This document shows positions 41,682 to 52,136 of a stretch of 64,000 bases of DNA, piece by piece. The notes under the pieces were generated by a model, which saw nothing but the letters and a program-made list of their open reading frames with translations, did not search any database and was not told the DNA's origin. This stretch comes from an uncultured Phocaeicola sp. (GTDB lineage Bacteria > Bacteroidota > Bacteroidia > Bacteroidales > Bacteroidaceae), in the NCBI GenBank assembly GCA_947581855.1, contig CANPVZ010000014.1:44564-108563 (forward strand). The letters are read 5' to 3'. The stretch's first letter is position 1; every line of letters starts with the position of its first letter. Made by a program: the position numbers and the translations under genes.

Positions 41682-42918
41682 TTTTTTTTGCTTTATATAA
41701 AAGAGTACAGCAGTTTTCGGACACGAAAGTCTTGATTGCCGTTGCCTGCAAATCCGCAGCGTTGATGTTACGGTATTTGGCAACTTCTTCGTTTATGTCT
41801 TCTGCTTTTCCTATCAGTTCGAAGAAAGCAAGATTACTGGCTACATTCAGATAATGAATGTTATTGAAAATAAACTCCGATTCATATCGGTTTTTAACTT
41901 TCTCTATTTCTGATTCTGCGACGGTTGCATTTCTTATCTTTTCCAATTCTTTCCAGATCGCTTTTTCTATGTTCGCAAGCGAGAAACCATAAGCCGGTTT
42001 GGCAACAATATGAAACAAACCTTCATCGATACTGCCTGTAATATAGGCATCAATGGAAGTGCATATCCGTTGCTTTTGTACGAGCTCTTGTTCCAGGCGG
42101 CTGGATTTTCCGCTAGAAAGAATATCCGAAAGCATATCGAAAGCATAATAATGGGGATGTTTACGATCACACATATGGAATGCCATATAAAGAGTATCTA
42201 CCGGAACGTCTCTTTCTACTTCTAATCGGCGAGGAGAGGATTGTACAGGCTCTTTCGGTAAATTTCGGTTAGGCACTGCGCGTGCAGGAATCGGAGTAAA
42301 CCATTTATTAGCCAGACGTAAGGTCTCTTCAAAAGAAATATGGCCGGTTACGGAAAGAATCGCATTGTTGGGGGCATAAAAACGGTAAAAGAATTCTTTC
42401 ACTTCTTCTAGTGTTGCCTGAGCTATATGATTTATATTCTTTCCGATGGTAGGCCATTGATACGGATGTCGGGTATAAGCCATTGACCGCATGAGGTGAG
42501 ATACATCCCCATAAGGCTGGTTAAGATGTCTTTGTTTGAATTCTTCGATTACGACCTGACGCTGAACCTCCAAACTCTTAGGATTAAAATCCAGTTCAAG
42601 CATTCTGTCGGACTCTAACCAAAAAGCAATCTCCACATTTTGGTAAGGAAGGGTAATATAGTAATTGGTGAAATCATTATTTGTCCATGCGTTGTTTTCT
42701 CCGCCTGCATTTTGAACAGGTGTGTCGTAATCGGGAACATGGGTGGAACCTCCAAACATTAGGTGCTCAAAAAGGTGGGCAAATCCCGTGTGGTTCTCGT
42801 CTTCATCCCGTGCGCCGACGTTGTACAATATATTAACGGCTACCATTTGAGTGGTAGGGTCTTCATGATGTACAATTCGTAATCCGTTTGGAAGGATATG
42901 TTTGTTTACCTTAATCAC
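41647..42918 (-). CDS. M16 family zinc metallopeptidase
   Basis: A 423-residue single-unit M16 peptidase with the inverted zinc motif HxxEH at residues 48-52 (HLFEH, then LMFGGS). A downstream Glu-rich helix (RQVVIEEFKQRHLNQPYG) supplies the third ligand. The C-terminal half is the inactive M16 repeat. Peptidases of this size often act as a pair or homodimer. No signal peptide is seen, so it is likely cytoplasmic. The stop overlaps the MATE start region, and the cyclophilin gene ends just upstream (6 bp), forming a run of closely packed leftward genes. Confidence 0.9.
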   Translation of the reverse strand: MIKVNKHILPNGLRIVHHEDPTTQMVAVNILYNVGARDEDENHTGFAHLFEHLMFGGSTHVPDYDTPVQNAGGENNAWTNNDFTNYYITLPYQNVEIAFWLESDRMLELDFNPKSLEVQRQVVIEEFKQRHLNQPYGDVSHLMRSMAYTRHPYQWPTIGKNINHIAQATLEEVKEFFYRFYAPNNAILSVTGHISFEETLRLANKWFTPIPARAVPNRNLPKEPVQSSPRRLEVERDVPVDTLYMAFHMCDRKHPHYYAFDMLSDILSSGKSSRLEQELVQKQRICTSIDAYITGSIDEGLFHIVAKPAYGFSLANIEKAIWKELEKIRNATVAESEIEKVKNRYESEFIFNNIHYLNVASNLAFFELIGKAEDINEEVAKYRNINAADLQATAIKTFVSENCCTLLYKAKKNVPTDILQKTL

Positions 42919-42924
42919 AGTGCG

Positions 42925-43755
42925 TTAGTTTTCTATCGTTACTTTTTTTATGATGACATCTTCTGTCGGACGGTCTGCGCGGTTGGTTTTCACTTCCTGA
43001 ATTTTCTCCACTACGTCTAGTCCTTCGGTTACTTCTCCGAAAACCGTATAACTGCCGTCTAAGTGAGGAGTACCTCCAACGGTAGTATAAGCCTGTTTTT
43101 GTTCAGTTGTAAACTTAAAAGGATTTTTCGCAGCTTCAGCTTCGGCTTCCGCCACCAATTTCTCTTGTAAAACAGAAAGAGAGTCGATATCGTTTGATTT
43201 ACGTAATTTATAGATCTCTTTCATATACGGACGTGCCAAAGAGTCGAATTTCTCTTTTACAATGCGGCGGTTTAAATTGGCTTCCATCTCATTTAATTCT
43301 TCCGGGCTGAAAACAGTACCAGTTACAATATAAAACTGGCAACCGGAGGATTTTTTGTCGGGATTCACATCATCACCCATCCGGGCGGCAGCTAAAGCTC
43401 CCTTTTTATGGAAGTAGTGTGGATATACAAACTCAGCAGGAATAGTATATCCTGTATCACCTTCTCCCAGCATTTTATCGGGCGTTGCCTTTTTTGAATC
43501 AGGATCTCCTCCTTGAATCATAAAGTCCTTGATGACGCGGTGAAATAGGGTACCGTTGTAAAATCCTTCTTTCACCAATTTTATCATGTTGTCACGATGC
43601 TGGGGAGTTTCATTGTAAAGTTTTACTTTAATGTCGCCTTTGTTTGTTTCGAAGCGAATAATTGTTTCGTTTTCCATATTCTTTTTATTTTGGCCATTGC
43701 AGGCTGTCAGGGCGCAAAGCAAGGCAATTGATAAGATGTGTATAAAATGTTTCAT
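42925..43755 (-). CDS. cyclophilin-type peptidyl-prolyl isomerase lipoprotein
   Basis: A 276-residue lipoprotein (lipobox LTAC, lipidated Cys19) with a cyclophilin domain. FHRVIKDFMIQGGDP carries the catalytic Arg and Phe; GALAAARMGDDVNP and GCQFYIVTG follow. An inserted charged helical segment of about 75 residues (EELNEMEANLNRRIVKEKF onwards) splits the domain, followed by the FGEVTEGLDVVEKIQ end. It assists protein folding in the periplasm. It heads a leftward run with the M16 and MATE genes, and a -7 box lies at 43787-43794. Confidence 0.92.
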   Translation of the reverse strand: MKHFIHILSIALLCALTACNGQNKKNMENETIIRFETNKGDIKVKLYNETPQHRDNMIKLVKEGFYNGTLFHRVIKDFMIQGGDPDSKKATPDKMLGEGDTGYTIPAEFVYPHYFHKKGALAAARMGDDVNPDKKSSGCQFYIVTGTVFSPEELNEMEANLNRRIVKEKFDSLARPYMKEIYKLRKSNDIDSLSVLQEKLVAEAEAEAAKNPFKFTTEQKQAYTTVGGTPHLDGSYTVFGEVTEGLDVVEKIQEVKTNRADRPTEDVIIKKVTIEN

Positions 43756-43786
43756 TGTTTTTGTAGTTAGAAATGATTTGGGTGAA

Positions 43787-43794
43787 CAAAAGTA
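43787..43794 (-). promoter_or_regulatory. -7 promoter element before the cyclophilin gene
   Basis: On the minus strand TACTTTTG fits TAnnTTTG, about 31 bp before the ATG. The -33 element is not clear. Confidence 0.4.
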
Positions 43795-43968
43795 CGATAT
43801 TTTGTAAAAGAAGAGGAGGCTTTTTAATATTTATTGAGAAATTGAACTAATTTATCTGTGCGATTGTTTATGAAATAAACATCCGAATCATGTTAATTTT
43901 TTAATATCTTTATAAACCTCCTACCTTACGTAAAGTAACAAGAGATTGGACACTTAAATAATAACCAT

Positions 43969-44952
43969 ATGAATAAATTAGAAACTTCTTTTGCAGGATT
44001 GAAATTGAAAAATCCTTTGATTGTTAGCAGCTCGGGTTTGACCAATAGTGTAGAAAGGAATAAAAGATGGGAAGAAGCTGGTGCGGCAGCGGTGGTGTTG
44101 AAGTCATTGTTTGAAGAGCAAATTATGATGGAGTCGGCACGAATGCAAAAAAGTAATGGATATGGAGAGGAAAATGAGTATCTTATGACATATTATCGTG
44201 GACATTGCCTGAATGAATATATTGAATTGTTAAGAGGAACAAAAGAGCAGTGCAGTATTCCTGTTATAGCAAGTATAAATTGTTATAGTGATGCTGAATG
44301 GACTGATTTTGCCCATACCTTAGAAGAAGCCGGAGCCGATGCTATAGAATTGAATATCATGGCTATACAAAGTGAAATTGACTATGATTATGGCTCGTTT
44401 GAGCAACGCCACATTGATATTTTACGGAAGGTAAAAGCTGTAGTGGACATTCCGGTTATTGTAAAATTGGGTAGCCGTTTTACGAATTGCATACCTTTAA
44501 TAGACCAACTATACGCAAATGGAGTAGCAGCTGTCGTTCTATTTAATAGAATGGCTTCTCCCGATATACAAATAAATACGATGACCTATACCACTGGTGA
44601 AGTGTTAGGAAATCCTTCGGATATTTCTGAGGTTATCCGTTGGATCGGTTTGGCTTCCGCACGCATCCCTAGCCTGAATTTAATAGCCTCGGGAGGTGTC
44701 GGAGACGGAGCTGCGCTGGTTAAAGTTATATTAGCCGGGGCACAGGCCGCCGAAGTATGCAGTACGCTTTATCGCCACGGTGCTTCTCAGGTTCAATCTA
44801 TGCTTTATTTTATGGAGTCCTGGATGGAAGAGCATGGTTATGAATCTATTGTACAGTTTAAAGGTAGGATGAATGCTACCGGAATGGAGGATGAAACGGT
44901 ATTTGAGCGTACTCAGTTCTTTAAATATTTCTCTCAGAAAGAGCCGTACTAA
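43969..44952 (+). CDS. dihydroorotate dehydrogenase-like protein
   Basis: A 327-residue TIM-barrel flavoprotein of the PyrD superfamily. LKNPLIVSSSGLTNSVERNK and VVLKSLFEEQI match the FMN-binding start. PVIASINCYSDAEW, then GADAIELNIMA, then VPVIVKLGSRFTN-type strands and NLIASGGVGDGAALVKVILAGA form the barrel. In this subfamily the catalytic Cys of the active-site loop is not obvious, so it may not be the pyrimidine-pathway enzyme. Its true substrate is unknown. It stands alone between the divergent cyclophilin gene and tamB. Confidence 0.85.
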   Translation: MNKLETSFAGLKLKNPLIVSSSGLTNSVERNKRWEEAGAAAVVLKSLFEEQIMMESARMQKSNGYGEENEYLMTYYRGHCLNEYIELLRGTKEQCSIPVIASINCYSDAEWTDFAHTLEEAGADAIELNIMAIQSEIDYDYGSFEQRHIDILRKVKAVVDIPVIVKLGSRFTNCIPLIDQLYANGVAAVVLFNRMASPDIQINTMTYTTGEVLGNPSDISEVIRWIGLASARIPSLNLIASGGVGDGAALVKVILAGAQAAEVCSTLYRHGASQVQSMLYFMESWMEEHGYESIVQFKGRMNATGMEDETVFERTQFFKYFSQKEPY

Positions 44953-45002
44953 ATAATTTTTTATTTCCTTTGCATAGTCCTTAGTTTTAAGTTAAAGAAT
45001 TT

Positions 45003-48000
45003 ATGAGGAAAGTTTTTAAGTGGGTGGGGATTGTATTATTAAGCCCTGTCGTACTTTTTATCCTATTAGCTTTATTACTTTATATACCTCCTTTGCAAAA
45101 CTATGTTGTGAAGAAGGTAACGGTTTATGCCTCTCAGCAAACAGGAATGTATATCCACATCGATCGGGTGAAACTGGCGTTTCCTTTAGATTTAGCAGTG
45201 GACGGAGTGGAAGTGATTTCGCAACAAGATACTATATTATCGGTCGATCGCATACAAGTTGATGTGCAGTTATTACCCTTATTGCAAAAAAAAGTTGAGA
45301 TTAATGGTATCAGTTTGGAAAATGCCAAGGTGAATACTTCCGATTTAATTTCAACTATGCGATTAAATGGTTCGCTTGATGAGTTTTATCTTTCTTCTCA
45401 TGGAATAGAACTTACTTCCGAAATGGCGGTTTTGAATGAAGCTCGTTTGAAAAATGCCAATTTACATATTTGCCTGAAAGATACGGTGGTGGAAAAAGAT
45501 ACTGTTTCTTCACCTGTATATTGGAAATTTGAATTGCAGAAAATTGCTTTGCAAAATGTGACGCTGGCATTACAGTTGAATGATACGACTTCTCTTTCTA
45601 CTTCTATTGGAGATGCTGATTTACGCAATGGATTTGTTGACTTGAAGAAAAATGCTTACCGTGCAAGTAAGTTTGTATTACAAAACGGTACTTTTACTTA
45701 TGATGCGGATACGCTTGCGGCACGACCGGGATGGGACGCTTCGCATATAGCATTGGAAGGTATTGAGATAGAATTGGATTCGGTAAACTATGCGGGGCGG
45801 GATATTGCTTTTTCTATTCCCCGTCTGGAAGCAAAAGAACGCTCCGGACTCCATCTTATATCCTTAAAAGCTAGGGTGACTTCTGATAAAAAAGCAGTGC
45901 GGATACCGGTATTTTCAATACAGACTTCCGATTCTTTTATTGATCTTAAGGCGGATATGGAATGGGATGCTTTAGAACCTAATAAAGATGGATTATTTAC
46001 GGCACGCTTTTTAGCAGAGTTGGGGAAACATGATTTGATGACGTTTATAGGAACAATGCCGGAGCTATTTGTAAAAGAATATCCCAACGCTCCGATAATG
46101 TTGCGTGCAGGAATGGACGGTAATATAAATAATTTACGGATAACCGGAATACAGACGCAGCTTGAAGGGGCTTTCCGTGCCTCTATGCAGGGAGAAATTA
46201 CAAATGTATTGGATAGCGTGCGACGTACTGGAGCTTTAACGATTAAATCGGAGACACAGGACTTGACTTTTATTACGGCTCTTGTCGACAGTGCGAATTC
46301 TGGTTCATATGTCATACCTCAAGGTATGGCCTTGGATGGAAAGGTAGGAATAAAAGGAGATCAGTATAGTGCCGATTTAAACTTGAAAGAAAAGACCGGA
46401 TTGATTTCTTTATTAGCCTCTTACAATGGAAGAGATGAATCCTATGAGGCTAAAATACAAATTGACAGTTTACATGTGCATGATTTCATGCCGAAAGATT
46501 CCATATATTATCTTTCGGCAGAGCTTTCGGCCAAGGGTGCCGGATTTGATTTCTATTCTCCGGATACCTATATGGAGGCTGATGCGGTATTAGATACTTT
46601 GCAATACGGCAATTTAAATTTGTCGGGCGTTACATTGCAGGCTGGCTTGCATAAAGGACAGGCTAAGGTTACATTAGATAGTGATAATCCCCTGTTAAAG
46701 ATGAATTCCCGTTTAGATGGATATTTAAGTAGGGAAGAGGTAAGCGGACAACTCTTAATGGATATAAAAGAGGCAGACTTGTATGAAATGCGTTTGGTGG
46801 ATTCTCCTTTAAAAACTTCTGTGGCGTTTGCTTTAGAAGCTAAAAGTGATTGGCGGAAACTGATTGCCCTAAAAGGCGGTTTTGAGAAAATAAAGGTCAT
46901 CACATCGAAGAATACATATCTTCCCAAGAATCTATATTTTAATGCATCCACTTCGGAAGATTCTACATATATGAGTGTGAACGCCGGCGATTTCAAAATG
47001 AAACTAGAAGGACGTAAAGATATAGAGACAATCATAAAGAACCTTACTGACTTTTCTACCGTATTCGTTCAACAAGCCGAAAATAAGCAATTGGAACTGG
47101 ATGCTTTGAAAACTTACTTGCCGGAACTATGTGCGCAGATATCTTCCGGAACGGATAATCCCATTAATAATTATCTGATGCTGAAAGGGTTCCGGTATAA
47201 TCAGTTGTTTATGGACTTGGATACTTCTCCGATAGAAGGTATTAATGGTACATCTTATTTGTATGCTTTGCGTATGGATAGTTTATGTTTGGATACGTTA
47301 CGTTTTGATATTCATCAGGATACAACAGGGGTTAAATTCTTTGCTGAAGTTAAGAACGCTCCTACTAATAAACAATTTGTATTTGATGCCACTTTAGATG
47401 GACAGATTCATGAGAAAGGGGCCCGGTTAAAATTGAAATACCTGGATGAAAAACAAAAAACAGGTGTGCTTTTAGGCTTAGGAGTGGATTTGGTGGATCA
47501 CGGTTTGCGGTGTTACTTCTTTCCGGAGCATCCTATTATTGCTTATCAGCCATTTAATCTAAACGAAGGAAATTATATATATTTCCGTAAAGACGGCCAC
47601 ATTGAGGGTAAGGTCAATTTGTTAAATGATAAAGGAACCGGTGTTCGTTTTTATTCGACTCCTAATGAAGAAGTCTTTCAGGACCTGACATTCGAACTTT
47701 GTCGCATAGATATTGGCGAATTGCTTCAGGTAATCCCTTATATGCCCGATATTACCGGTATTCTTAATTCGGAAATACACTATCAGAAGGCGGGGGAACA
47801 AATGTCATTGGTAGCCGAAACTTCCCTTGATAGCTTGAGCTATGAAAAAAGTTTGATTGGTAATATTTCCAATTCAACAATCTATTTGCCGAAAGATCAA
47901 GTGACTCATTATGTAGATACTCGTTTTGCTAAAGACGGAGATGATATTTTCGTACTTCGGGGCGATTATAAAGATCTGGAAGAAGGGATATTGGATATGA

Positions 48001-49595
48001 ATATGACGTTGGAACATTTTCCACTGAATATGGTAAACGGATTCATTCCCGATCGGTTGGTAAGTTTGGAGGGAGATTTGGATGGTAGTTTGGAAGTAAA
48101 AGGTACAACTGCATCGCCCGTTGTGAATGGCGAATTAATGTTGGATTCTGTGTTTATGAACTCGGAGATATATGGAGTCCGTTTTCGTTTCGACAATCGG
48201 CCGGTTGCGGTAACGAATAGTCACTTATTGTTTGATAGGTTCAATATCTATACTCGGGGAAAGACTCCGTTTACGATTGATGGAGACGTGGATTTTGCTA
48301 CTCTTTCCCGTATCGGATTGGATTTGCGTATGCGGGCTTCCGATTATGAATTGGTAAACGCTCCACGCAGAAAAACATCTGTTGTTTATGGAAAGGTGTA
48401 TGTAGACTTTTTCTCTACGGTGCGTGGTGCGTTGGATAATTTAGTGGTGCGCGGAAATATGACGGTACAAGGTAAAACGGATGTCACATATGTTTTGAAA
48501 GATTCTCCTTTGACCGTGGATGACCGTTTGGGCGATTTGGTGACTTTTGTCAACTTTAATGATACGACAAAATTGGAAGAAGCGGAAGATAAGAAATATA
48601 CCTTGGGAGGAATAGATTTGTTGATGAACGTGCAGATTGATCAAGGCGCAGAGATGAGGGTCGACTTAAGTGCCGATCATGAGAGTTATGTTGAACTGCG
48701 TGGAGGTGGTAACTTGTCTTTACAATATACTCCGCAGGGCGATTTGTTGTTATCCGGACGTTATACACTTACAAGTGGAGAGATGAAATATGAGCTTCCG
48801 GTTATTCCATTGAAAACGTTCAATATAAAGAATGGCAGTTTTGTCGAATTTACAGGTAATCCGATGAATCCTTATATGAATATTTCGGCAACGGAAAGAA
48901 TACGTTCTACCGTTACAGAGAATAATTCTCCACGTACCGTTTCTTTTGATGTAGGGATTTCTATTACGAATACGCTGGAAAATATGGGGTTGGAGTTTAC
49001 ACTTGAAGCGCCGGAGGATATGACGGTGCAGAACCAGTTGGCAGCTATGTCGAAAGAAGAACGCGGAAAACTGGCTGTTGCTATGTTGGCTACGGGTATG
49101 TATCTCGGCAGTGACGGTGGCTCAGGAGGCTTTAATGCAAACAGTGCGCTGAACTCTTTCTTGCAGAGTGAAATTTCCAACATTGCAGGTAGTGCTTTAA
49201 AAACGGTGGATATAAGCGTTGGAATGGAGGATGCAACTTCTGCGGACGGAACTTCCCGTACGGATTATTCTTTCCGTTTTGCCAAACGTTTTTGGAATAA
49301 TCGGTTGAGCGTAGTAATTGGCGGACGCATTTCTTCGGGAAATGACGTGGCGGAGGCAAATGGTGATGAATCATTTATTGATGATGTTTCGTTGGAGTGG
49401 CGTTTGGATGACAGTGGAACACGTTATATTCGTCTTTTCCATAATAAAGATTATGAAAGTATTCTTGAAGGAGAAATAACGGAGACCGGAGTGGGTATTG
49501 TGCTTCGGCGTAAGATGACTAAATTGGGAGAGCTTTTTATTTTCAAGAAGAAGAAAAATAGAACTATGAACCGTGAAGTAACTCCAAAACCATGA
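45003..49595 (+). CDS. tamB: TamB-like translocation and assembly module protein
   Basis: A 1530-residue protein anchored by one N-terminal helix (about residues 7-28) with a long periplasmic beta-rich body built from AsmA-like repeats. The DUF490/TamB domain is at the C-terminal end (about 1090-1490, including LSGRYTLTSGEMKYELPVIP and FTGNPMNPYMNISATERIR). TamB-like proteins bridge the inner and outer membranes and help insert outer-membrane proteins or move lipids. The next gene, which overlaps by 4 bp, encodes the outer-membrane partner. The length is usual for the phylum. Confidence 0.9.
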   Translation: MRKVFKWVGIVLLSPVVLFILLALLLYIPPLQNYVVKKVTVYASQQTGMYIHIDRVKLAFPLDLAVDGVEVISQQDTILSVDRIQVDVQLLPLLQKKVEINGISLENAKVNTSDLISTMRLNGSLDEFYLSSHGIELTSEMAVLNEARLKNANLHICLKDTVVEKDTVSSPVYWKFELQKIALQNVTLALQLNDTTSLSTSIGDADLRNGFVDLKKNAYRASKFVLQNGTFTYDADTLAARPGWDASHIALEGIEIELDSVNYAGRDIAFSIPRLEAKERSGLHLISLKARVTSDKKAVRIPVFSIQTSDSFIDLKADMEWDALEPNKDGLFTARFLAELGKHDLMTFIGTMPELFVKEYPNAPIMLRAGMDGNINNLRITGIQTQLEGAFRASMQGEITNVLDSVRRTGALTIKSETQDLTFITALVDSANSGSYVIPQGMALDGKVGIKGDQYSADLNLKEKTGLISLLASYNGRDESYEAKIQIDSLHVHDFMPKDSIYYLSAELSAKGAGFDFYSPDTYMEADAVLDTLQYGNLNLSGVTLQAGLHKGQAKVTLDSDNPLLKMNSRLDGYLSREEVSGQLLMDIKEADLYEMRLVDSPLKTSVAFALEAKSDWRKLIALKGGFEKIKVITSKNTYLPKNLYFNASTSEDSTYMSVNAGDFKMKLEGRKDIETIIKNLTDFSTVFVQQAENKQLELDALKTYLPELCAQISSGTDNPINNYLMLKGFRYNQLFMDLDTSPIEGINGTSYLYALRMDSLCLDTLRFDIHQDTTGVKFFAEVKNAPTNKQFVFDATLDGQIHEKGARLKLKYLDEKQKTGVLLGLGVDLVDHGLRCYFFPEHPIIAYQPFNLNEGNYIYFRKDGHIEGKVNLLNDKGTGVRFYSTPNEEVFQDLTFELCRIDIGELLQVIPYMPDITGILNSEIHYQKAGEQMSLVAETSLDSLSYEKSLIGNISNSTIYLPKDQVTHYVDTRFAKDGDDIFVLRGDYKDLEEGILDMNMTLEHFPLNMVNGFIPDRLVSLEGDLDGSLEVKGTTASPVVNGELMLDSVFMNSEIYGVRFRFDNRPVAVTNSHLLFDRFNIYTRGKTPFTIDGDVDFATLSRIGLDLRMRASDYELVNAPRRKTSVVYGKVYVDFFSTVRGALDNLVVRGNMTVQGKTDVTYVLKDSPLTVDDRLGDLVTFVNFNDTTKLEEAEDKKYTLGGIDLLMNVQIDQGAEMRVDLSADHESYVELRGGGNLSLQYTPQGDLLLSGRYTLTSGEMKYELPVIPLKTFNIKNGSFVEFTGNPMNPYMNISATERIRSTVTENNSPRTVSFDVGISITNTLENMGLEFTLEAPEDMTVQNQLAAMSKEERGKLAVAMLATGMYLGSDGGSGGFNANSALNSFLQSEISNIAGSALKTVDISVGMEDATSADGTSRTDYSFRFAKRFWNNRLSVVIGGRISSGNDVAEANGDESFIDDVSLEWRLDDSGTRYIRLFHNKDYESILEGEITETGVGIVLRRKMTKLGELFIFKKKKNRTMNREVTPKP

Positions 49596-51919
49596 CAAAA
49601 GGAAGATATTATAATAACAGGTGCTTAATTTATATAGTTTGTGTTATCCTTTTTACGGCTTGCTCCACTACAAAGAATTTGCCGGAAGACGAGACGTTAT
49701 ATACGGGTATCAAAAAGATGGTTGTAGAAAATGAGGATAAAAGTGACGCAGGCGAAGCTACGATGGTGGAGGTCGAAGCCGCACTGGCTTATCCTCCCAA
49801 TAATGCGTTACTGGGCAGTTCTTCTATACGTACTCCTTTTCCTATCAAATTATGGATATACAATGATTTTGTAAACAGTAAAACCAAGTTTGGAAAATGG
49901 ATTTTTAATCACTTTGCTGCGACTCCTGTCTATATTTCTACAGTAAATCCGGAGCTTCGTTCCAAGATAGCCACGAATGTATTGCATAATTACGGCTATT
50001 TTAATGGAACGGTATCTTATTCTATTGACAAAGAGAAGAACCCCAAGAAGGCAAAAGTAAGCTATCTGGTAGATATGCGGAATCCTTATTATATTGATTC
50101 CGTAATGTATGTACGTTTCTCTCACAAGGCCGATAGTTTGATAAAAGCCTCCTATGATAAACGTCTTCTCCGAAATGGAGAAAATTTCAGTGTGTTGCAA
50201 TTGGAAAATGAGCGGACACGTTTATCCAATTTGTTTCGTAATAATGGATACTATTATTTTAGGCCCGATTTTATTACCTATTTAGCCGATACCATACAAA
50301 AACCGGGAGAAGTGAGTCTGAAGGTATTGCCTGTTGGGGGGCTTACTGCAAATATAAACAAGCAGTGGTATATAGGTAATTTGTCGATATATATGAGGAA
50401 TAATCAGCAGAGAGGAGCGTTTACGGACTCTTTGCAGCGGGGAGCCTTGTCTATTTACTATAGCGGGAAAAAGATACCTTTGCGACCGAGAGTGCTATTC
50501 AATAATTTCCGTTTCCGTAAAGGAGAACTTTATTCGCAGGAGAATCAGTATTATACACAACAGAATCTTACCCGTATGGGTATTTTCAGTTCGTTGGATT
50601 TCCAATATACGCCTCGTGATACAACGGGTATCTGCGATACGCTGGATGTTCGCATTAATGCTACTTTCGATAAGCCGTTGGATGGACAACTGGAGTTCGA
50701 CTTTACTTCCAAGAGTAATGATCAGTTGGGACCCGGAGTTTCGTTTGGGGTTTCCAAGCATAATGCTTTCAGAGGTGGGGAAACTTTTTCGTTTGAACTG
50801 GATGCTTCGTATGAATGGCAAACCGGTTCGTCCGTAGAGGGAAGCAGTTCCATGATTAACTCGTATGAATTCGGAGCCTCCGTATCGTTGGACTATCCGC
50901 GTTTGGTTATTCCTTTTATGAAGTATCGGTGGTCGCGTTATCCATCCAGTTCGCAATTTAAACTATATGCCGATCAATTAAACAGGGCAGGCTTCTTCAA
51001 ATTGTTGTCGTTTGGCGGTAATGCTTCATATGCATATCAGCCTTCTGCGACATCTAAACATACTTTTTCTCCATTTAAACTCACCTTCAATTTATTACAG
51101 AGCACTACCGCTAAGTTCGACTCGATAACGGCGAATAATGAGGCTTTGTATTCAAGTTTGAAAAATCAGTTTATTCCGGCAATGAGTTATACATATACGT
51201 ATGACGATGCACCTGTAAAACCCAAAGGCGATTATGTATGGTGGGAGAGTTCGGTAACGTCGGCCGGAAATGTTACTTCGCTCATCTATCGGATGTTCGG
51301 TCAACCTTTTAATAAGAAGGATAAGGAACTTCTGGGAAATCCCTTTGCCCAGTTCTTGAAATTTACTACAGAAATACGTAAGAGTTTCAGATTGGGAGAG
51401 AAGAGCCGTTTGGCGACTCGCTTTATGGCCGGCGCTATTTTCTCGTATGGAAACTCAACTACGGCTCCGTATAGCGAGCAATTTTATATAGGGGGTGCGA
51501 ACAGTATCCGTGCTTTCACGGTTCGTTCTTTAGGGCCGGGAAGTTATCATCCCGAATCGGATAAAGTATATTCATATCTCGACCAAACCGGAGATTTTAA
51601 ACTGGAGGCCAATGTTGAATATCGTTTTCCGATATTAGGTAATTTGTATGGGGCTACTTTTCTGGATGCCGGAAACATTTGGTTGCTGCATAAAGATGAA
51701 CAACGTCCCGGGGCACAGTTCTCTTTGTCGAATTTAGGAAAAGAAATTGCGTTGGGAACGGGAGTCGGGTTGCGGTATGATTTGCAATTTATTATCCTTC
51801 GTTTGGATTTGGGTATTGCCATCCATGCTCCTTATAAGACGTCCCGGAAAGGGTATTATAATATTCCGAAATTTAAGGATGGATTAGGCTTACATTTTGC
51901 TATTGGTTATCCGTTCTGA
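49592..51919 (+). CDS. TamA/BamA-type outer-membrane assembly lipoprotein (TamL)
   Basis: A 775-residue Omp85-family protein. It begins with a lipoprotein signal (ILFTACSTT, lipidated Cys24), the feature of the Bacteroidetes TamA variant called TamL. POTRA-like domains occupy about residues 40-370, and the Omp85 barrel runs from about 380 to the end, with GGANSIRAF near 635, close to the conserved barrel loop motif, and a C-terminal FAIGYPF strand. The ATGA overlap with tamB shows translational coupling, and the pair should act together across the periplasm. A weak hairpin (51930-51949) follows the gene. Confidence 0.9.
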   Translation: MTKGRYYNNRCLIYIVCVILFTACSTTKNLPEDETLYTGIKKMVVENEDKSDAGEATMVEVEAALAYPPNNALLGSSSIRTPFPIKLWIYNDFVNSKTKFGKWIFNHFAATPVYISTVNPELRSKIATNVLHNYGYFNGTVSYSIDKEKNPKKAKVSYLVDMRNPYYIDSVMYVRFSHKADSLIKASYDKRLLRNGENFSVLQLENERTRLSNLFRNNGYYYFRPDFITYLADTIQKPGEVSLKVLPVGGLTANINKQWYIGNLSIYMRNNQQRGAFTDSLQRGALSIYYSGKKIPLRPRVLFNNFRFRKGELYSQENQYYTQQNLTRMGIFSSLDFQYTPRDTTGICDTLDVRINATFDKPLDGQLEFDFTSKSNDQLGPGVSFGVSKHNAFRGGETFSFELDASYEWQTGSSVEGSSSMINSYEFGASVSLDYPRLVIPFMKYRWSRYPSSSQFKLYADQLNRAGFFKLLSFGGNASYAYQPSATSKHTFSPFKLTFNLLQSTTAKFDSITANNEALYSSLKNQFIPAMSYTYTYDDAPVKPKGDYVWWESSVTSAGNVTSLIYRMFGQPFNKKDKELLGNPFAQFLKFTTEIRKSFRLGEKSRLATRFMAGAIFSYGNSTTAPYSEQFYIGGANSIRAFTVRSLGPGSYHPESDKVYSYLDQTGDFKLEANVEYRFPILGNLYGATFLDAGNIWLLHKDEQRPGAQFSLSNLGKEIALGTGVGLRYDLQFIILRLDLGIAIHAPYKTSRKGYYNIPKFKDGLGLHFAIGYPF

Positions 51920-52136
51920 TGGAAAGTGAAAGACACGATAGTGTGTCTTGTTGGGTGATAAGTTTTGGTTATATCGTATGGAAATAGATTTTCAGATATC
52001 GGATTTGAAATGCTTGTTTTATGAAAACACATGGAATGACATCATAATCTGATCTCTTTCTGTTGTATAGATGAAGAGTTGAAGTTACCTTTATCGATTG
52101 GAGCGAATTGTTTTTTTATCTAATATACTAATTACT

